A program made the position numbers and the translations under genes. Source: Gordonia tangerina (GTDB lineage: Bacteria > Actinomycetota > Actinomycetes > Mycobacteriales > Mycobacteriaceae). Taken from it: a stretch of DNA of 64,000 bases. The notes under the pieces are model-generated. The model saw nothing but the letters and a program-made list of their open reading frames with translations. It was not told the DNA's origin and did no database searches. This document shows positions 47,795 through 56,699 of this stretch, in pieces (the stretch's first letter is position 1; every line of letters begins with the position of its first letter). The stretch covers positions 186,001 to 250,000 of the forward strand of contig NZ_JAKGCU010000003.1 of NCBI RefSeq assembly GCF_021556435.1, in the 5' to 3' direction.

Positions 47795-47834
47795 GGACAA
47801 AAGTCCAGGAAAAAGGGTATTTCCGTAAAGGAAA
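47795..47834. promoter_or_regulatory. Candidate operators between the TetR and enoyl-CoA hydratase genes
   Basis: Two small inverted repeats sit in the 196-base divergent interval: GGAC-AAAA-GTCC at 47795-47806 and TTTCC-GTAAA-GGAAA at 47820-47834. The region is much more A/T-rich than its surroundings. They are plausible binding sites for the double TetR protein; this is unproven. Confidence 0.35.
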
Positions 47835-47937
47835 GTTAATGAGTATTCTCGTGATCTAGGTCGCACTGTGGTAGTACTGTGGGCGTCGATCCACCCGTGA
47901 CAGGCGAGGGCGACAAAGCTGAGGAGTGAGGCGAACA

Positions 47938-48750
47938 GTGAGCGAACACGACGCTGCCGTGGACGAAGTGCGGGCCGAGGTCGACGCACGAGGGGTGGCC
48001 CGGATCGAGATCGACCGGCAGCATCGGATGAATGCGCTCAACGGCGCAGCCACCCGCACGATCATGGACGCGCTCGGCGAGTGGTCCCAGCGCGATGACG
48101 TGCGGGTGGTCATCATCGACGGCGTCGGCGGCAGCTTCAGCACCGGCGCCGATGTCATCGACATCGCGCAGACCGCGGGCGGCAACCCGACCGGTGGCCT
48201 CGATGCCACGCAGGCCCGGGGCGTCATCTCCGGCGGCTCCGAGCTCGCCCGTGCAGTGCGTGCGGTCCCGGTTCCGGTCATCGCGTCGGTGGACGGGCCG
48301 GCGGTCGGCATCGGTGCATCGTTGGCGATGGCCGCGGACCTCGTCTATGCGACCGAACGGTCCTACTTTCTGCTGGCCTTCATCAACATCGGACTGATGC
48401 CCGACGGCGGGGCATCGATGCTGGTGGCCTCCTCGATCGGGCGCGCGCGTGCCAACACCATGGCGCTGTTGGGTGAAAAGCTGCCGGCTGCGGAGGCTTT
48501 CGGTGCAGGGCTGCTCAGCGGGCTGGTCGCCGACCGTGCCGCGCTCGACGCCACTGTCGACAAGGTCATCGGAAAGCTGGCCGGCACGTCGACCAGCGCG
48601 CTGCGATTGACCAAGGCGGCGCTCGACGCCCACACGATGGGTGACTTCGAGGCCGCGCTCGACCGGGAACTCGACGGGCAGACCGAGCTGCTGCAGTCCG
48701 CCGAGTTCCAGGCTGCGATGGCGGCCTTCGCGGGCAGCGCCACATCCTGA
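47938..48750 (+). CDS. Enoyl-CoA hydratase/isomerase family protein
   Basis: A 270-residue crotonase-fold protein. IEIDRQHRMNALNGAATRTI, the oxyanion segments SFSTGADV and VDGPAVGIGASLAMAADLVYAT, and a C-terminal helical region are typical. At the site where classical hydratases carry the second catalytic Glu, the sequence reads FINIGLMPDGGAS, with Asp in its place, so reaction type (hydratase or isomerase) is uncertain. It is followed after 109 bases by a FadD gene. The GTG at 47938 is preferred over the GTG at 47926, because GAGGAG (47921-47926) overlaps the latter. Confidence 0.88.
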   Translation: MSEHDAAVDEVRAEVDARGVARIEIDRQHRMNALNGAATRTIMDALGEWSQRDDVRVVIIDGVGGSFSTGADVIDIAQTAGGNPTGGLDATQARGVISGGSELARAVRAVPVPVIASVDGPAVGIGASLAMAADLVYATERSYFLLAFINIGLMPDGGASMLVASSIGRARANTMALLGEKLPAAEAFGAGLLSGLVADRAALDATVDKVIGKLAGTSTSALRLTKAALDAHTMGDFEAALDRELDGQTELLQSAEFQAAMAAFAGSATS

Positions 48751-48859
48751 CGCGTCGGACCCTCGGCCGTGTCGCCGACCGCCACCCGACCGACATCGAC
48801 ACCAGCACAACACCCAACGCGACCTGCGAGAGCGGCGCACGACTGGAGGAGTATCCCCA

Positions 48860-50464
48860 ATGACCGCAACCATCGACCCGGCCAGCGATCTGACGACCGA
48901 GCCACTGCGGTCGCGGCGTAACCACTGGAACAACCAGGTGCGTCGGCACGCCTTCATGACACCGGACGGGCCCGCGCTGAAGTTCCTCGGTCAGGTCACG
49001 ACCTGGCGTGAGCTCGATGAGCGCACCCGGGCATTCGCCGCCGCGCTGAACCGCCGGGGCGTCGGATTCGGCGACCGCATCCTGTTGGTCATGCTGAACC
49101 GCACCGAGTACGTGGAGGCCACACTCGGTGCCAATCTCATCGGTGCGATCCCGGTCCCGGTCAACGTCCGCATGAGCCCCGCCGAGATCGCCTTCCTCGT
49201 GTCCGACAGCGGCGCGAAGGTGATCGTCACCGAGTCGCTGCTCGCACCGCTCGCCGACGCCGTGAGCGCGTCCACCGGAGCGATCGATTCGCTGATCGTG
49301 GTCGGCGACACCGACAACGAGGCACATCTCAAGTACGAGGAACTGATGGCGGAGGATGCCTCGGAACTTCCCGAGATCGACATCCCCGAGGAGACCGTCG
49401 CGCTCATCATGTACACCTCGGGTACCACCGGAAAGCCCAAGGGCGCCATGCTGACCCATCAGAATCTGCAGGCGCAGGCGGTGACCTGTCTGCAGGCGCT
49501 GCAGACCCGGTCCGACGACATCGGTGCCTGCGTCGCGCCGATGTTCCACATCGCCGGCCTCGGTGCGATGACCCCGCTGTTCTACATGGGTGCGCTCTCG
49601 GTGATCCACCCGCTGGGCGCCTTCGACCCGAACGACATGCTCGACACCCTCGAGCGTGAGGGCACCACCTCGATCTTCCTGGTGCCCGCACAGTGGCAGG
49701 CGGTGTGTGCCGCCCAGCAGGCCAAACCACGTGACCTGAAGTTGCGTGTGATCAGCTGGGGTGCGGCGCCGGCATCGGACACCGTGCTGCGGGCCATGAG
49801 TGAGACCTTCCCGGATGCGCTCAACGTGGCCGTCTTCGGCCAGACCGAGATGTCGCCGATCACCTGTGTCCTCGAGGGCAAGGATGCGCTGCGCAAGATC
49901 GGGTCCATCGGCAAGGTGGTGCCGGCCGTCACCGCACGCGTGGTGGACCCGGAGATGAATGATGTCAAGCGCGGCGAGGTCGGCGAGATCGTCTACCGCG
50001 GACCCAACATGATGAAGGGGTACTGGCAGAATCCGCAGGGCACCGCGGATGCCTTCCACGGTGGTTGGTTCCACTCCGGCGACCTGGTGCGCGAGGACGA
50101 GGAGGGCTTCCTCTACGTCGTCGACCGTGCGAAGGACATGATCATCTCCGGCGGTGAGAACATCTACTGCGCCGAGGTGGAGAACGCGCTGTTCGGCCAC
50201 GACAAGATCGCCGAGGCCGCGATCATTGGTCGCGCACACGAGAAGTGGGGTGAGGTGCCCGTCGCGGTGGTGGTGCTCGCCGAGGGTGTCGACGACCTCA
50301 CGCTGGAGGAGATGGAGCCCTATCTCAACGAGAACCTGGCCCGGTTCAAGCATCCCAAGGATCTGGTCATCGTCGACGAACTGCCGCGCAACGCCGGCGG
50401 CAAGGTTGTCAAGCCTTCGCTGCGGTCGTCCTACGGCAGCAAGGATGCCGGCCTGGCCAACTGA
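48860..50464 (+). CDS. Fatty-acyl-CoA ligase, FadD5-like
   Basis: A 534-residue adenylate-forming enzyme. The ATP motif is MYTSGTTGKPKGAML. WGAAP and FGQTEMSP are the acyl-binding motifs, GWFHSGDL is the hinge region, and the C-terminal catalytic Lys is in PRNAGGKVVK. Along its length it recalls mycobacterial FadD5 (linked to the mce1 locus), including FLVPAQWQAVC and DMIISGGENIYCAEVEN. It activates a fatty or related acid to its CoA thioester. GGAGGAG precedes the ATG. It probably shares an operon with the upstream hydratase gene. A strong hairpin follows. Confidence 0.92.
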   Translation: MTATIDPASDLTTEPLRSRRNHWNNQVRRHAFMTPDGPALKFLGQVTTWRELDERTRAFAAALNRRGVGFGDRILLVMLNRTEYVEATLGANLIGAIPVPVNVRMSPAEIAFLVSDSGAKVIVTESLLAPLADAVSASTGAIDSLIVVGDTDNEAHLKYEELMAEDASELPEIDIPEETVALIMYTSGTTGKPKGAMLTHQNLQAQAVTCLQALQTRSDDIGACVAPMFHIAGLGAMTPLFYMGALSVIHPLGAFDPNDMLDTLEREGTTSIFLVPAQWQAVCAAQQAKPRDLKLRVISWGAAPASDTVLRAMSETFPDALNVAVFGQTEMSPITCVLEGKDALRKIGSIGKVVPAVTARVVDPEMNDVKRGEVGEIVYRGPNMMKGYWQNPQGTADAFHGGWFHSGDLVREDEEGFLYVVDRAKDMIISGGENIYCAEVENALFGHDKIAEAAIIGRAHEKWGEVPVAVVVLAEGVDDLTLEEMEPYLNENLARFKHPKDLVIVDELPRNAGGKVVKPSLRSSYGSKDAGLAN

Positions 50465-50480
50465 ACACGGTTGTGTGGGT

Positions 50481-50546
50481 AACCACACGGGGAACTGACA
50501 TCCACGCTGGTTGTATCCACCGTGGATGTCAGTTCCCTTTGTGGTT
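50481..50546 (+). terminator. Long hairpin terminator after fadD
   Basis: 26-base arms (50481-50506 and 50521-50546) with two mismatches around a 14-base loop, including GGGAACTGACATCCACG and its complement. It starts 17 bases after the fadD stop. Confidence 0.75.
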
Positions 50547-50568
50547 TGTGGAGCGCCGAATACCAGAC

Positions 50569-50582
50569 TAGAACACGTTCCA
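50569..50582. promoter_or_regulatory. KstR-like operator in the alcohol dehydrogenase promoter
   Basis: TAGAACACGTTCCA fits the KstR consensus T-nn-AAC-nn-GTT-nn-A at every fixed base. KstR is the TetR repressor of sterol catabolism in mycolic-acid actinomycetes. The site lies about 99 bases before the dehydrogenase start, 18 bases upstream of a -10-like TAGGGT at 50601-50606, so a bound repressor would block the -35 region. Regulation is inferred from motif and position. Confidence 0.55.
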
Positions 50583-50680
50583 TTTTTCCGGGAAAGTGAC
50601 TAGGGTCTCTCCTAGATCGTCCACGTCTGGCGGGGGGCGATTCACGTCAGACGAGTCGTAGTCGGAAGTGGAGGAAGTCA

Positions 50681-51811
50681 GTGAAGACCAAGGGTGCGCT
50701 GCTGCGCGAGAACAACAAGCCGTGGGAGATCGAGGAGATCGAGATCGGTGATCCCCAGCGCAGCGAGATCAAGATCAGGATGGAAGCGGCCGGCATGTGC
50801 CACTCCGACCATCACCTGATGACCGGTGGTATCCCGATGGCGGGCTTCCCGATCCTGGGAGGCCACGAGGGCGCCGGTGTGGTCGAGGAGGTGGGGGAGG
50901 GCGTCACCGACTTCGAGGTCGGCGACCACGTGGTGCTCTCCTTCATCCCGTCGTGTGGAAAGTGCCCTTCGTGCAAGGCGGGTCTGGCCAACCTGTGCGA
51001 CTTCGGTGCCATGCTGCTGCAGGGTGAGGCCGTCTCTGACAACACCTTCCGCATCCACACCGCCTCGGGTGAACCGGTCTATCCGATGACTCTGCTCGGT
51101 ACGTTCTCGCCCTACATGGTGGTCCACGAGGCGTCCGCGGTGAAGATCGACAAGGACATCCCGTTCGAGGTCGCCGCGCTGTGCGGCTGCGGAATCCCGA
51201 CCGGATACGGATCTTCGACCCGTAGCGGTGACGTCCGGCCCGGTGAGGATGTCGCCATCGTCGGCGTCGGGGGCGTGGGGACCGCGGCGTTGCAGGGTGC
51301 AGTCATCTCCGGTGCGCGCAATGTGATCGCGATCGATCCCGTGGAGTGGAAACGCGAGCAGGCCATGAAGTTCGGTGCCACCCACGCGTTCGCCTCGGTC
51401 GAAGAGGCGGCGATGAGCATCGCCGAACTGACCAACGGGCACATGTGCCACAAGGTGATCGTCACCGTTGGCGAGGTACACGGCAAGGACGTCGACACCT
51501 GGATGGGCATCACCGCCAAGGCCGGCACCTGCGTCCTCACCGGCATGGGCAACATGATGGAGAGCGAGGTCACCCTGAACCTCGCGATGCTGACCCTGCT
51601 GCAGAAGAACTTGCAGGGCACCATCTTCGGTGGCGCCAACCCGAAGCTCGACATCCCGCAGCTGCTGTCGATGTATCGGATGGGCAAACTGAACATCGAG
51701 GACATGATCACCCGTCAGTACCGTCTGGACCAGATCAACGAGGGATACCAGGACATGCTCGACGGCAGGAACATCCGGGGTGTCATCCGCTACACCGACG
51801 AGGACCGCTGA
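50681..51811 (+). CDS. NDMA-type zinc-dependent alcohol dehydrogenase
   Basis: A 376-residue medium-chain dehydrogenase. Catalytic zinc ligands are seen in GMCHSDHH and GGHEGAGVVEEVGEGV. The structural zinc cysteines are in CGKCPSCKAGLANLC, and the NAD-binding motif is GVGGVG. The sequence resembles the actinobacterial NDMA-dependent subgroup (AdhD-like), whose bound NAD is recycled through the mycofactocin system rather than exchanged; this is family knowledge and not tested here. The KstR-like operator suggests a role in steroid or lipid alcohol oxidation. GGAGGAAG precedes the GTG. Confidence 0.9.
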   Translation: MKTKGALLRENNKPWEIEEIEIGDPQRSEIKIRMEAAGMCHSDHHLMTGGIPMAGFPILGGHEGAGVVEEVGEGVTDFEVGDHVVLSFIPSCGKCPSCKAGLANLCDFGAMLLQGEAVSDNTFRIHTASGEPVYPMTLLGTFSPYMVVHEASAVKIDKDIPFEVAALCGCGIPTGYGSSTRSGDVRPGEDVAIVGVGGVGTAALQGAVISGARNVIAIDPVEWKREQAMKFGATHAFASVEEAAMSIAELTNGHMCHKVIVTVGEVHGKDVDTWMGITAKAGTCVLTGMGNMMESEVTLNLAMLTLLQKNLQGTIFGGANPKLDIPQLLSMYRMGKLNIEDMITRQYRLDQINEGYQDMLDGRNIRGVIRYTDEDR

Positions 51812-51848
51812 CGCGGTAGCGACAGAACGCGGCGGTACGCTGGCCGCT

Positions 51849-52673
51849 GTGTCGTCTCTGGATTCGTTAGCACAATGGCCGGTCGACAACGTTGCGGCCG
51901 CAATCATCACGCCGAGTGGGGTCACCGCGCAGTACGGGGACCCCACTCGCGTGTTCGAACTCGCCTCGGTCACCAAACTCCTGGTCGCGCAAGCCGTGCT
52001 GCTGGCGGTGGAGGAGGAGGCCGTGGCCCTCGACGATCCGGCAGGCCCGCCGGGCGCCACCATCGCGCATCTGTTGGCTCATGCCTCGGGGCTCGACTTC
52101 GCCAGTCGCGACGTCGTTGCGCCCCTTGCGACGCAGCGCATCTATTCGAGCGCCGGGTTCGAAGTGCTCGCCGAGACGGTGGAGGCCGCGACCGGCATCG
52201 GCTTCGCGGAGTACCTGCGCCAGGCGGTCTGCGAGCCGTTGGGTATGTCGTCGACCCAATTGGCCGGGCCGGCCGGTCACGGCGCCCGATCCTGCGTCGC
52301 CGACCTCGCACGGTTCGCGGCGGATCTGCTGTCGCCCCGGCTGGTGTCTGCCGAGTCGGCGGCCCGGGCGGTATCGGTGCAGTTCCCGGGCCTGGACGGG
52401 TTCGTCCCGGGCTACGGAAAGCAGCGGCCCAACGATTGGGGCCTCGGATTCGAGATCCGGGGCCACAAGACGCCGCATTGGACCGGCGAGCAGAACTCGC
52501 CGCAGACATTCGGTCACTTCGGTCAGACCGGTACGTTCCTGTGGGTCGACCCCGAACTGCACGCAGCGTGCGTCGTGCTCGGCGACCGCGATTTCGGAGC
52601 CTGGGCCAAGCCGCTGTGGAGCGAGTTCAACGATTCGGTTGTCGACGAGATTCGGTCTCGATCTCGAACCTGA
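51849..52673 (+). CDS. Serine hydrolase, beta-lactamase (class C) fold
   Basis: A 274-residue protein. The active-site Ser-x-x-Lys is in ELASVTKLLVAQAV. The Tyr of the second motif is in IYSSAGFEVLAETVE, and the third motif is replaced by HFGQTGTFLW (His-x-Gly), as in esterase/peptidase members of this fold. No signal peptide is present, so it is probably a cytoplasmic esterase or peptidase rather than a resistance enzyme. The start is GTG at 51849, 37 bases after the dehydrogenase; the frame is open upstream but would overlap that gene. Confidence 0.85.
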   Translation: MSSLDSLAQWPVDNVAAAIITPSGVTAQYGDPTRVFELASVTKLLVAQAVLLAVEEEAVALDDPAGPPGATIAHLLAHASGLDFASRDVVAPLATQRIYSSAGFEVLAETVEAATGIGFAEYLRQAVCEPLGMSSTQLAGPAGHGARSCVADLARFAADLLSPRLVSAESAARAVSVQFPGLDGFVPGYGKQRPNDWGLGFEIRGHKTPHWTGEQNSPQTFGHFGQTGTFLWVDPELHAACVVLGDRDFGAWAKPLWSEFNDSVVDEIRSRSRT

Positions 52674-52799
52674 GAAAGCACACCAGAAACTGGCGCAACA
52701 CGGGCACCATGGGGCACAATTGACCACACAAGTGTGATATCCGGATTCGCGAGGTGTGTTGGGGAAGACGTTCCTCGTCGAGACCGGAGGTGAAACAAG

Positions 52800-53318
52800 G
52801 TGCGCAATCTGAGTCAGTTTGCGGACATGACGACTGGAGTGGTGTACATCCACTCGGCGCCGGTGGCGCTGTGCCCGCATGTGGAGTGGGCTCTGTCGTC
52901 GACCCTGAATGCGCGGGCCAACCTGAAGTGGTCCGCGCAAGAGGCCGACCCCGGGATGCAACGTGCGACCGTTGACTGGACGGGGCCGGTCGGTACCGCC
53001 GCACGTCTGGTGACCGCTTTGCGCGAGTGGTCGGGCCTGCGGTTCGAGGTGACCGAGAACGCCAGTGACGGTGTCGACGGTGAACGCTTCTGCTACGTAC
53101 CCGGACTAGGGCTGTGGCGCGGTTCGACGAGCGCCAACGGCGACGTCGTGATCGGCGAGATGCAACTGCGTGCGCTCATCGAGCGTCAACCCGACAGTGT
53201 CGGACTCGCGGGCGAACTCGAGGCGGCGTTGGGCACTGCGTGGGATGACGCGCTGGAGGCCTATCGCATGGGTGGCGCCGGCGCCGAGGTGACCTGGTTG
53301 CAGCAGCGGGTGGGGTAG
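52800..53318 (+). CDS. DUF3145 family protein
   Basis: A 172-residue soluble protein of the DUF3145 type (TTGVVYIHSAPVALCPHVEWALSSTLNARANLKW, CYVPGLGLWRGSTSANGDVVIGEMQLRALIE). The family is confined to actinobacteria and often lies next to the FAS-II genes, as here. GGAGG lies 9 bases before the GTG. Function unknown. It is convergent with accD6, with a palindromic repeat between them. Confidence 0.85.
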   Translation: MRNLSQFADMTTGVVYIHSAPVALCPHVEWALSSTLNARANLKWSAQEADPGMQRATVDWTGPVGTAARLVTALREWSGLRFEVTENASDGVDGERFCYVPGLGLWRGSTSANGDVVIGEMQLRALIERQPDSVGLAGELEAALGTAWDDALEAYRMGGAGAEVTWLQQRVG

Positions 53319-53331
53319 GCACACCTCTGCT

Positions 53332-53432
53332 ATCGAGTAGGTGACGAGCGGCAGCGAGGAGCCGTATCGAGATCTCCAGCTGGACAGGTGATCTCGATAC
53401 GCGTTCTCGCTGTCGCTCGCCCGCTAATCGAT
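53332..53432. repeat. REP-like large imperfect palindrome
   Basis: 43-base arms (53332-53374 and 53390-53432), 35 of 43 positions complementary, around a 15-base loop. The innermost part GTATCGAGATC/GATCTCGATAC is perfect. It sits between convergent genes and looks like a dispersed intergenic element that can also terminate both transcripts. Confidence 0.7.
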
Positions 53433-53480
53433 CGTCGGTGGGGCGCTCCGGGGGTTCCTCAGGGATCGGGTTGGGCCGGG

Positions 53481-54932
53481 TCAGAGCGGGATGTTCTTGT
53501 GCCGGCCGCGACGTGCGGGTGCGGCGGCGAGTGCCTCGGCGATGCGGCTACGGGTGGTGGCCGGGTCGATGACATCATCGACCACACCGATCGACTGGGC
53601 GCGACCGACACCACCGGCGATGGCCTCGTGTTCGGCAGCGAGACGCTCGTGCAGCGCCTCACGCTCGTCGTCGGGCGCTGCGGCGAGGGCCTTCTTGTGC
53701 AGGATGCCGACGGCGGCTTTGGCGCCCATGACGGCGACTTCAGAGCCCGGCCAGGCGAACACGGCAGTCGCGCCGAGCGCGCGGGAATTCATCGCGATGT
53801 AGGCGCCACCGTAGATCTTTCGGGTCACCAGGGTGACCCGAGGGACGGTGCATTCGGCGAACGCGTGCAGCAGTTTGGCGCCGCGGCGCACCACGCCGTT
53901 CCATTCCTGTCCGACGCCGGGCAGATAACCGGGGACGTCGGTGATGACCACCAGCGGAACGCCGAATGCATCGCACAGGCGCACGAACCGCGATGCCTTC
54001 TCCGCGCTCTCGGAATTCAGGCAACCGCCCATCCGCAGCGGATTGTTGGCGATCACACCGACGCTGCGGCCGGACAGTCGGCCGAACCCGACCACGATAT
54101 TCGGTGCCCACTTGGCCTGCAGCTCTTCGAAACTGGAGATCTCGGTCTCGCCGTCGCCGGCGAGTTGTGTGTCGAGCAGATCCCGGAGGACCGGATGCAC
54201 GTCGTATGCGCGCCGATTGGACTCGGGGAGAAGGGCTTTGAGATCAGTGTCGCCGGCGCGTGCCTGTTCGAGATCGAACTGGCCCTGCCGGCCGAAGGTG
54301 GATACGAGTCGGCGGGCCCGCCAGTATGCGTCGGGCTCGGAATCGGCCGTGATGTGGCTGACCCCGGATTTCTTACCGTGCGTCAGCGGCCCGCCGAGGG
54401 ACTCCATGTCCACCGATTCGCCGGTGACACTCTTGACCACGTCGGGACCGGTGACGAACACCCGGCCCTCCGGGGCCATGATGACCACGTCGGTCAGCGC
54501 CGGACCATATGCAGCGCCACCGGCCGCGAAGCCGACGACCACCGAGATCTGTGGGATGTATCCCGACGCGCGAACCATCGCCTCGAAGACACCGCCCACG
54601 GCGTGCAGGGCCTCGACGCCTTCGGCCAATCGGGCACCGCCGGAATGCCAGATCCCCACGACGGGGGCCTGTTCGGCGATGGCGGTGTCGATCGCGTTGA
54701 CGATGTGGGCACATCCCACCACACCCATGGCACCGCCCATCACGGTGCCATCGGTGCAATAGGAGACGGTGCGAATGCCGTCGACCGTGCCGATGGCTGC
54801 CTGCACACCTGATTTGTCGCGGGTGTGCAGCAGCGACATCGAGCCTTCGTCGAAGAAGTTGGTCAACCGCAACAGCGGATCACGGGGATCGGCTGTCTCC
54901 TCATGGCCGACGATGGGGGCCACTGTGGTCAT
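53481..54932 (-). CDS. accD6: Acyl-CoA carboxylase beta subunit AccD6
   Basis: A 483-residue carboxyltransferase of the crotonase-like fold. The two oxyanion Gly pairs are seen in SGGARLAEGVEALHAVGG and RKIYGGAYIAMNSRALGA. It transfers carboxyl from biotin to acetyl-CoA or propionyl-CoA, giving malonyl-CoA for FAS-II. Its position after kasA matches the mycobacterial accD6. The biotinylated AccA partner is elsewhere. The C-terminus RRGRHKNIPL is the standard end. It is last in the fabD-acpM-kasA-accD6 operon, 25 bases after kasA. Confidence 0.95.
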   Translation of the reverse strand: MTTVAPIVGHEETADPRDPLLRLTNFFDEGSMSLLHTRDKSGVQAAIGTVDGIRTVSYCTDGTVMGGAMGVVGCAHIVNAIDTAIAEQAPVVGIWHSGGARLAEGVEALHAVGGVFEAMVRASGYIPQISVVVGFAAGGAAYGPALTDVVIMAPEGRVFVTGPDVVKSVTGESVDMESLGGPLTHGKKSGVSHITADSEPDAYWRARRLVSTFGRQGQFDLEQARAGDTDLKALLPESNRRAYDVHPVLRDLLDTQLAGDGETEISSFEELQAKWAPNIVVGFGRLSGRSVGVIANNPLRMGGCLNSESAEKASRFVRLCDAFGVPLVVITDVPGYLPGVGQEWNGVVRRGAKLLHAFAECTVPRVTLVTRKIYGGAYIAMNSRALGATAVFAWPGSEVAVMGAKAAVGILHKKALAAAPDDEREALHERLAAEHEAIAGGVGRAQSIGVVDDVIDPATTRSRIAEALAAAPARRGRHKNIPL

Positions 54933-54957
54933 CGCAGTCTCCTGTGGTGTCGGGAGG

Positions 54958-56229
54958 TCAGTAGCGACCGAAGGCGAGGGCGACGTTGTGCCCGCCGAAT
55001 CCGAATGAGTTGTTCAACGCGTAGTCGATCTGCCCGTGACGGGCCTCACCGGCGACGACGTCGATGTCACATTCGGGATCCTGGTTCTCCAGGTTGAGCG
55101 TCGGCGGGATCACGCCTTCCTCGACACTCTTGATGGTGATCACGGACTCCAGCGCCCCGACTGCGCCGATGGAGTGTCCGAGAGCCGATTTCGGTGCGTA
55201 CACCGCGGCCTGCTGCCCGATGGCGGCCTTGATGCCGGCAGCCTCGGCGGTGTCGCCGATCGGCGTGGACGTCGCGTGCGCGTTGATGTGGGTGATGTCG
55301 GTCTTGGTGAGACCGGCGGTCTGGATTGCCCGGGTCATCGCGCGTGCGTTGCCTTGGCCGCTGGGATCCGGAGCCACCAGATGGAACCCATCGGAGGTGA
55401 TCCCGGCACCGAGCAGGCGCGCGTGAATGTGTGCGCCGCGAGCCTTGGCGTGCTCCTCGCGCTCGAGGATCAACATGGCGGCGCCCTCACCGAACACGAA
55501 GCCGTCGCGGTCCTTGTCGAACGGACGTGACGCACCCGCCGGATCGTCGTTGCGTGTGCTCATCGCCCGCATCATCGAGAACGCAGCGATCGGAATCGCG
55601 TCGATGTGACCTTCCACGCCACCGGTGACCACCATGTCGGCGTCGCCCATGACGATGTGCCGCCACGCGTGCGCGATGGCCTCGGCACCCGACGAGCAGG
55701 CTGACACCGGGGTGATCACACCGGCCCGTGCACCGACGTTGAGGCCGGTAACGGCCGCCGGGCCGTTGGGCATGGCCATCGAGACGGCCAACGGGGATAC
55801 CTTGCGGTAGTTGCCGGAGGACTCGATCGCCTTCACCGCGTCGACCATCGCGTCACCGCCACCCTGACCGGTGCCGAGTACGACCGCGAGACGGTCGGGG
55901 TCGACCTCTGGCTCGCCGGCCTGAGCCCACAAGCGCTTGCTCATGACGTGGGCGATGCGCTCGACGTAGGCCATCCGGCGTGCTTCGACCCGGGTGACCT
56001 CATCAGCGGGATCTGCCAGCAGGCGTCCACCGACGCGGCACGGCAGTTCGCCGTACTTGGTGACGAAGTCGTCGGTGAGTTCGCGGATACCGGTCTTGCC
56101 GTCGAGCAGGCCTTGCCAGGTGGAGTCGAGGTCGACGCCGAGCGAGGTGGTGGCCACCATGGAGGTGACCACCACACTCGGGAAGTTCCCGCCCAGCGTG
56201 GAGTATTCGCGGAGGGACGGAGAACTCAT
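54958..56229 (-). CDS. kasA: Beta-ketoacyl-ACP synthase KasA (FAS-II)
   Basis: A 423-residue condensing enzyme. The nucleophile Cys is in [15 protein letters not shown]. The two catalytic His are in [11 protein letters not shown] and [13 protein letters not shown], with Lys in APKSALGHS. It elongates acyl chains bound to AcpM toward meromycolic acid. Only one KAS gene is present; M. tuberculosis has kasA and kasB in tandem. The ATG at 56229 shares one base with the acpM stop (TGATG). The frame is open upstream through acpM but is not coding there. Confidence 0.94.
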   Translation of the reverse strand: MSSPSLREYSTLGGNFPSVVVTSMVATTSLGVDLDSTWQGLLDGKTGIRELTDDFVTKYGELPCRVGGRLLADPADEVTRVEARRMAYVERIAHVMSKRLWAQAGEPEVDPDRLAVVLGTGQGGGDAMVDAVKAIESSGNYRKVSPLAVSMAMPNGPAAVTGLNVGARAGVITPVSACSSGAEAIAHAWRHIVMGDADMVVTGGVEGHIDAIPIAAFSMMRAMSTRNDDPAGASRPFDKDRDGFVFGEGAAMLILEREEHAKARGAHIHARLLGAGITSDGFHLVAPDPSGQGNARAMTRAIQTAGLTKTDITHINAHATSTPIGDTAEAAGIKAAIGQQAAVYAPKSALGHSIGAVGALESVITIKSVEEGVIPPTLNLENQDPECDIDVVAGEARHGQIDYALNNSFGFGGHNVALAFGRY

Positions 56230-56531
56230 CAGTTCTGGTCTGCCTCGACCTGGGCCTGGATGGCGGCAGCAGCCTCGGGGTTCTCGGCCTCGAGCTTCTG
56301 AATGTAGGCCACGGCGTCGCCGACGGTGCGCAGACCGGCGAGGTCCTCGTCGGGGATCTTGACGCCGTACTTGTCCTCGGTCTGCACCGCGATCTCGACC
56401 ATCGACAGCGAGTCGATGTCCAGGTCGTCGACGAAGGACTTCTCCATGGTCACCTCGGACGGCTCGATGCCGGTGACTTCCTCGATGATCTCGGCGATGC
56501 CGGCAATGAGTTGTTCCTGAGTGGCGGCCAC
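56229..56531 (-). CDS. acpM: Meromycolate-type acyl carrier protein AcpM
   Basis: A 100-residue acidic ACP. The phosphopantetheine Ser lies in [12 protein letters not shown]. The N-terminus is [20 protein letters not shown]. Like mycobacterial AcpM it has a C-terminal extension ([20 protein letters not shown]) beyond the 78-residue E. coli ACP, though shorter than the 115-residue M. tuberculosis protein. It carries growing chains for KasA. The GTG at 56531 follows a GAAGGGAG ribosome-binding site. The gap to fabD is 168 bases. Confidence 0.94.
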   Translation of the reverse strand: MAATQEQLIAGIAEIIEEVTGIEPSEVTMEKSFVDDLDIDSLSMVEIAVQTEDKYGVKIPDEDLAGLRTVGDAVAYIQKLEAENPEAAAAIQAQVEADQN

Positions 56532-56699
56532 TGTGTGGCTCCCTTCTGTGTCGAACTTCTGGGTTGACCATCTGGGTCGACCCATGGGGTGACTGATCGG
56601 TGCTGATGCAGCTCCGGAGCACGCGCGGGCGCCTGCCCATGCGTGCTTGGACTACCGGGGGTCCGGTTATCCGGGGGTCACGGCGTCACGCCGCGACCG

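Noticed and set aside
48566..50488. 640-codon minus-strand frame opposite fadD.
   Set aside because: It is antisense to an intact acyl-CoA ligase; no protein-like motifs.
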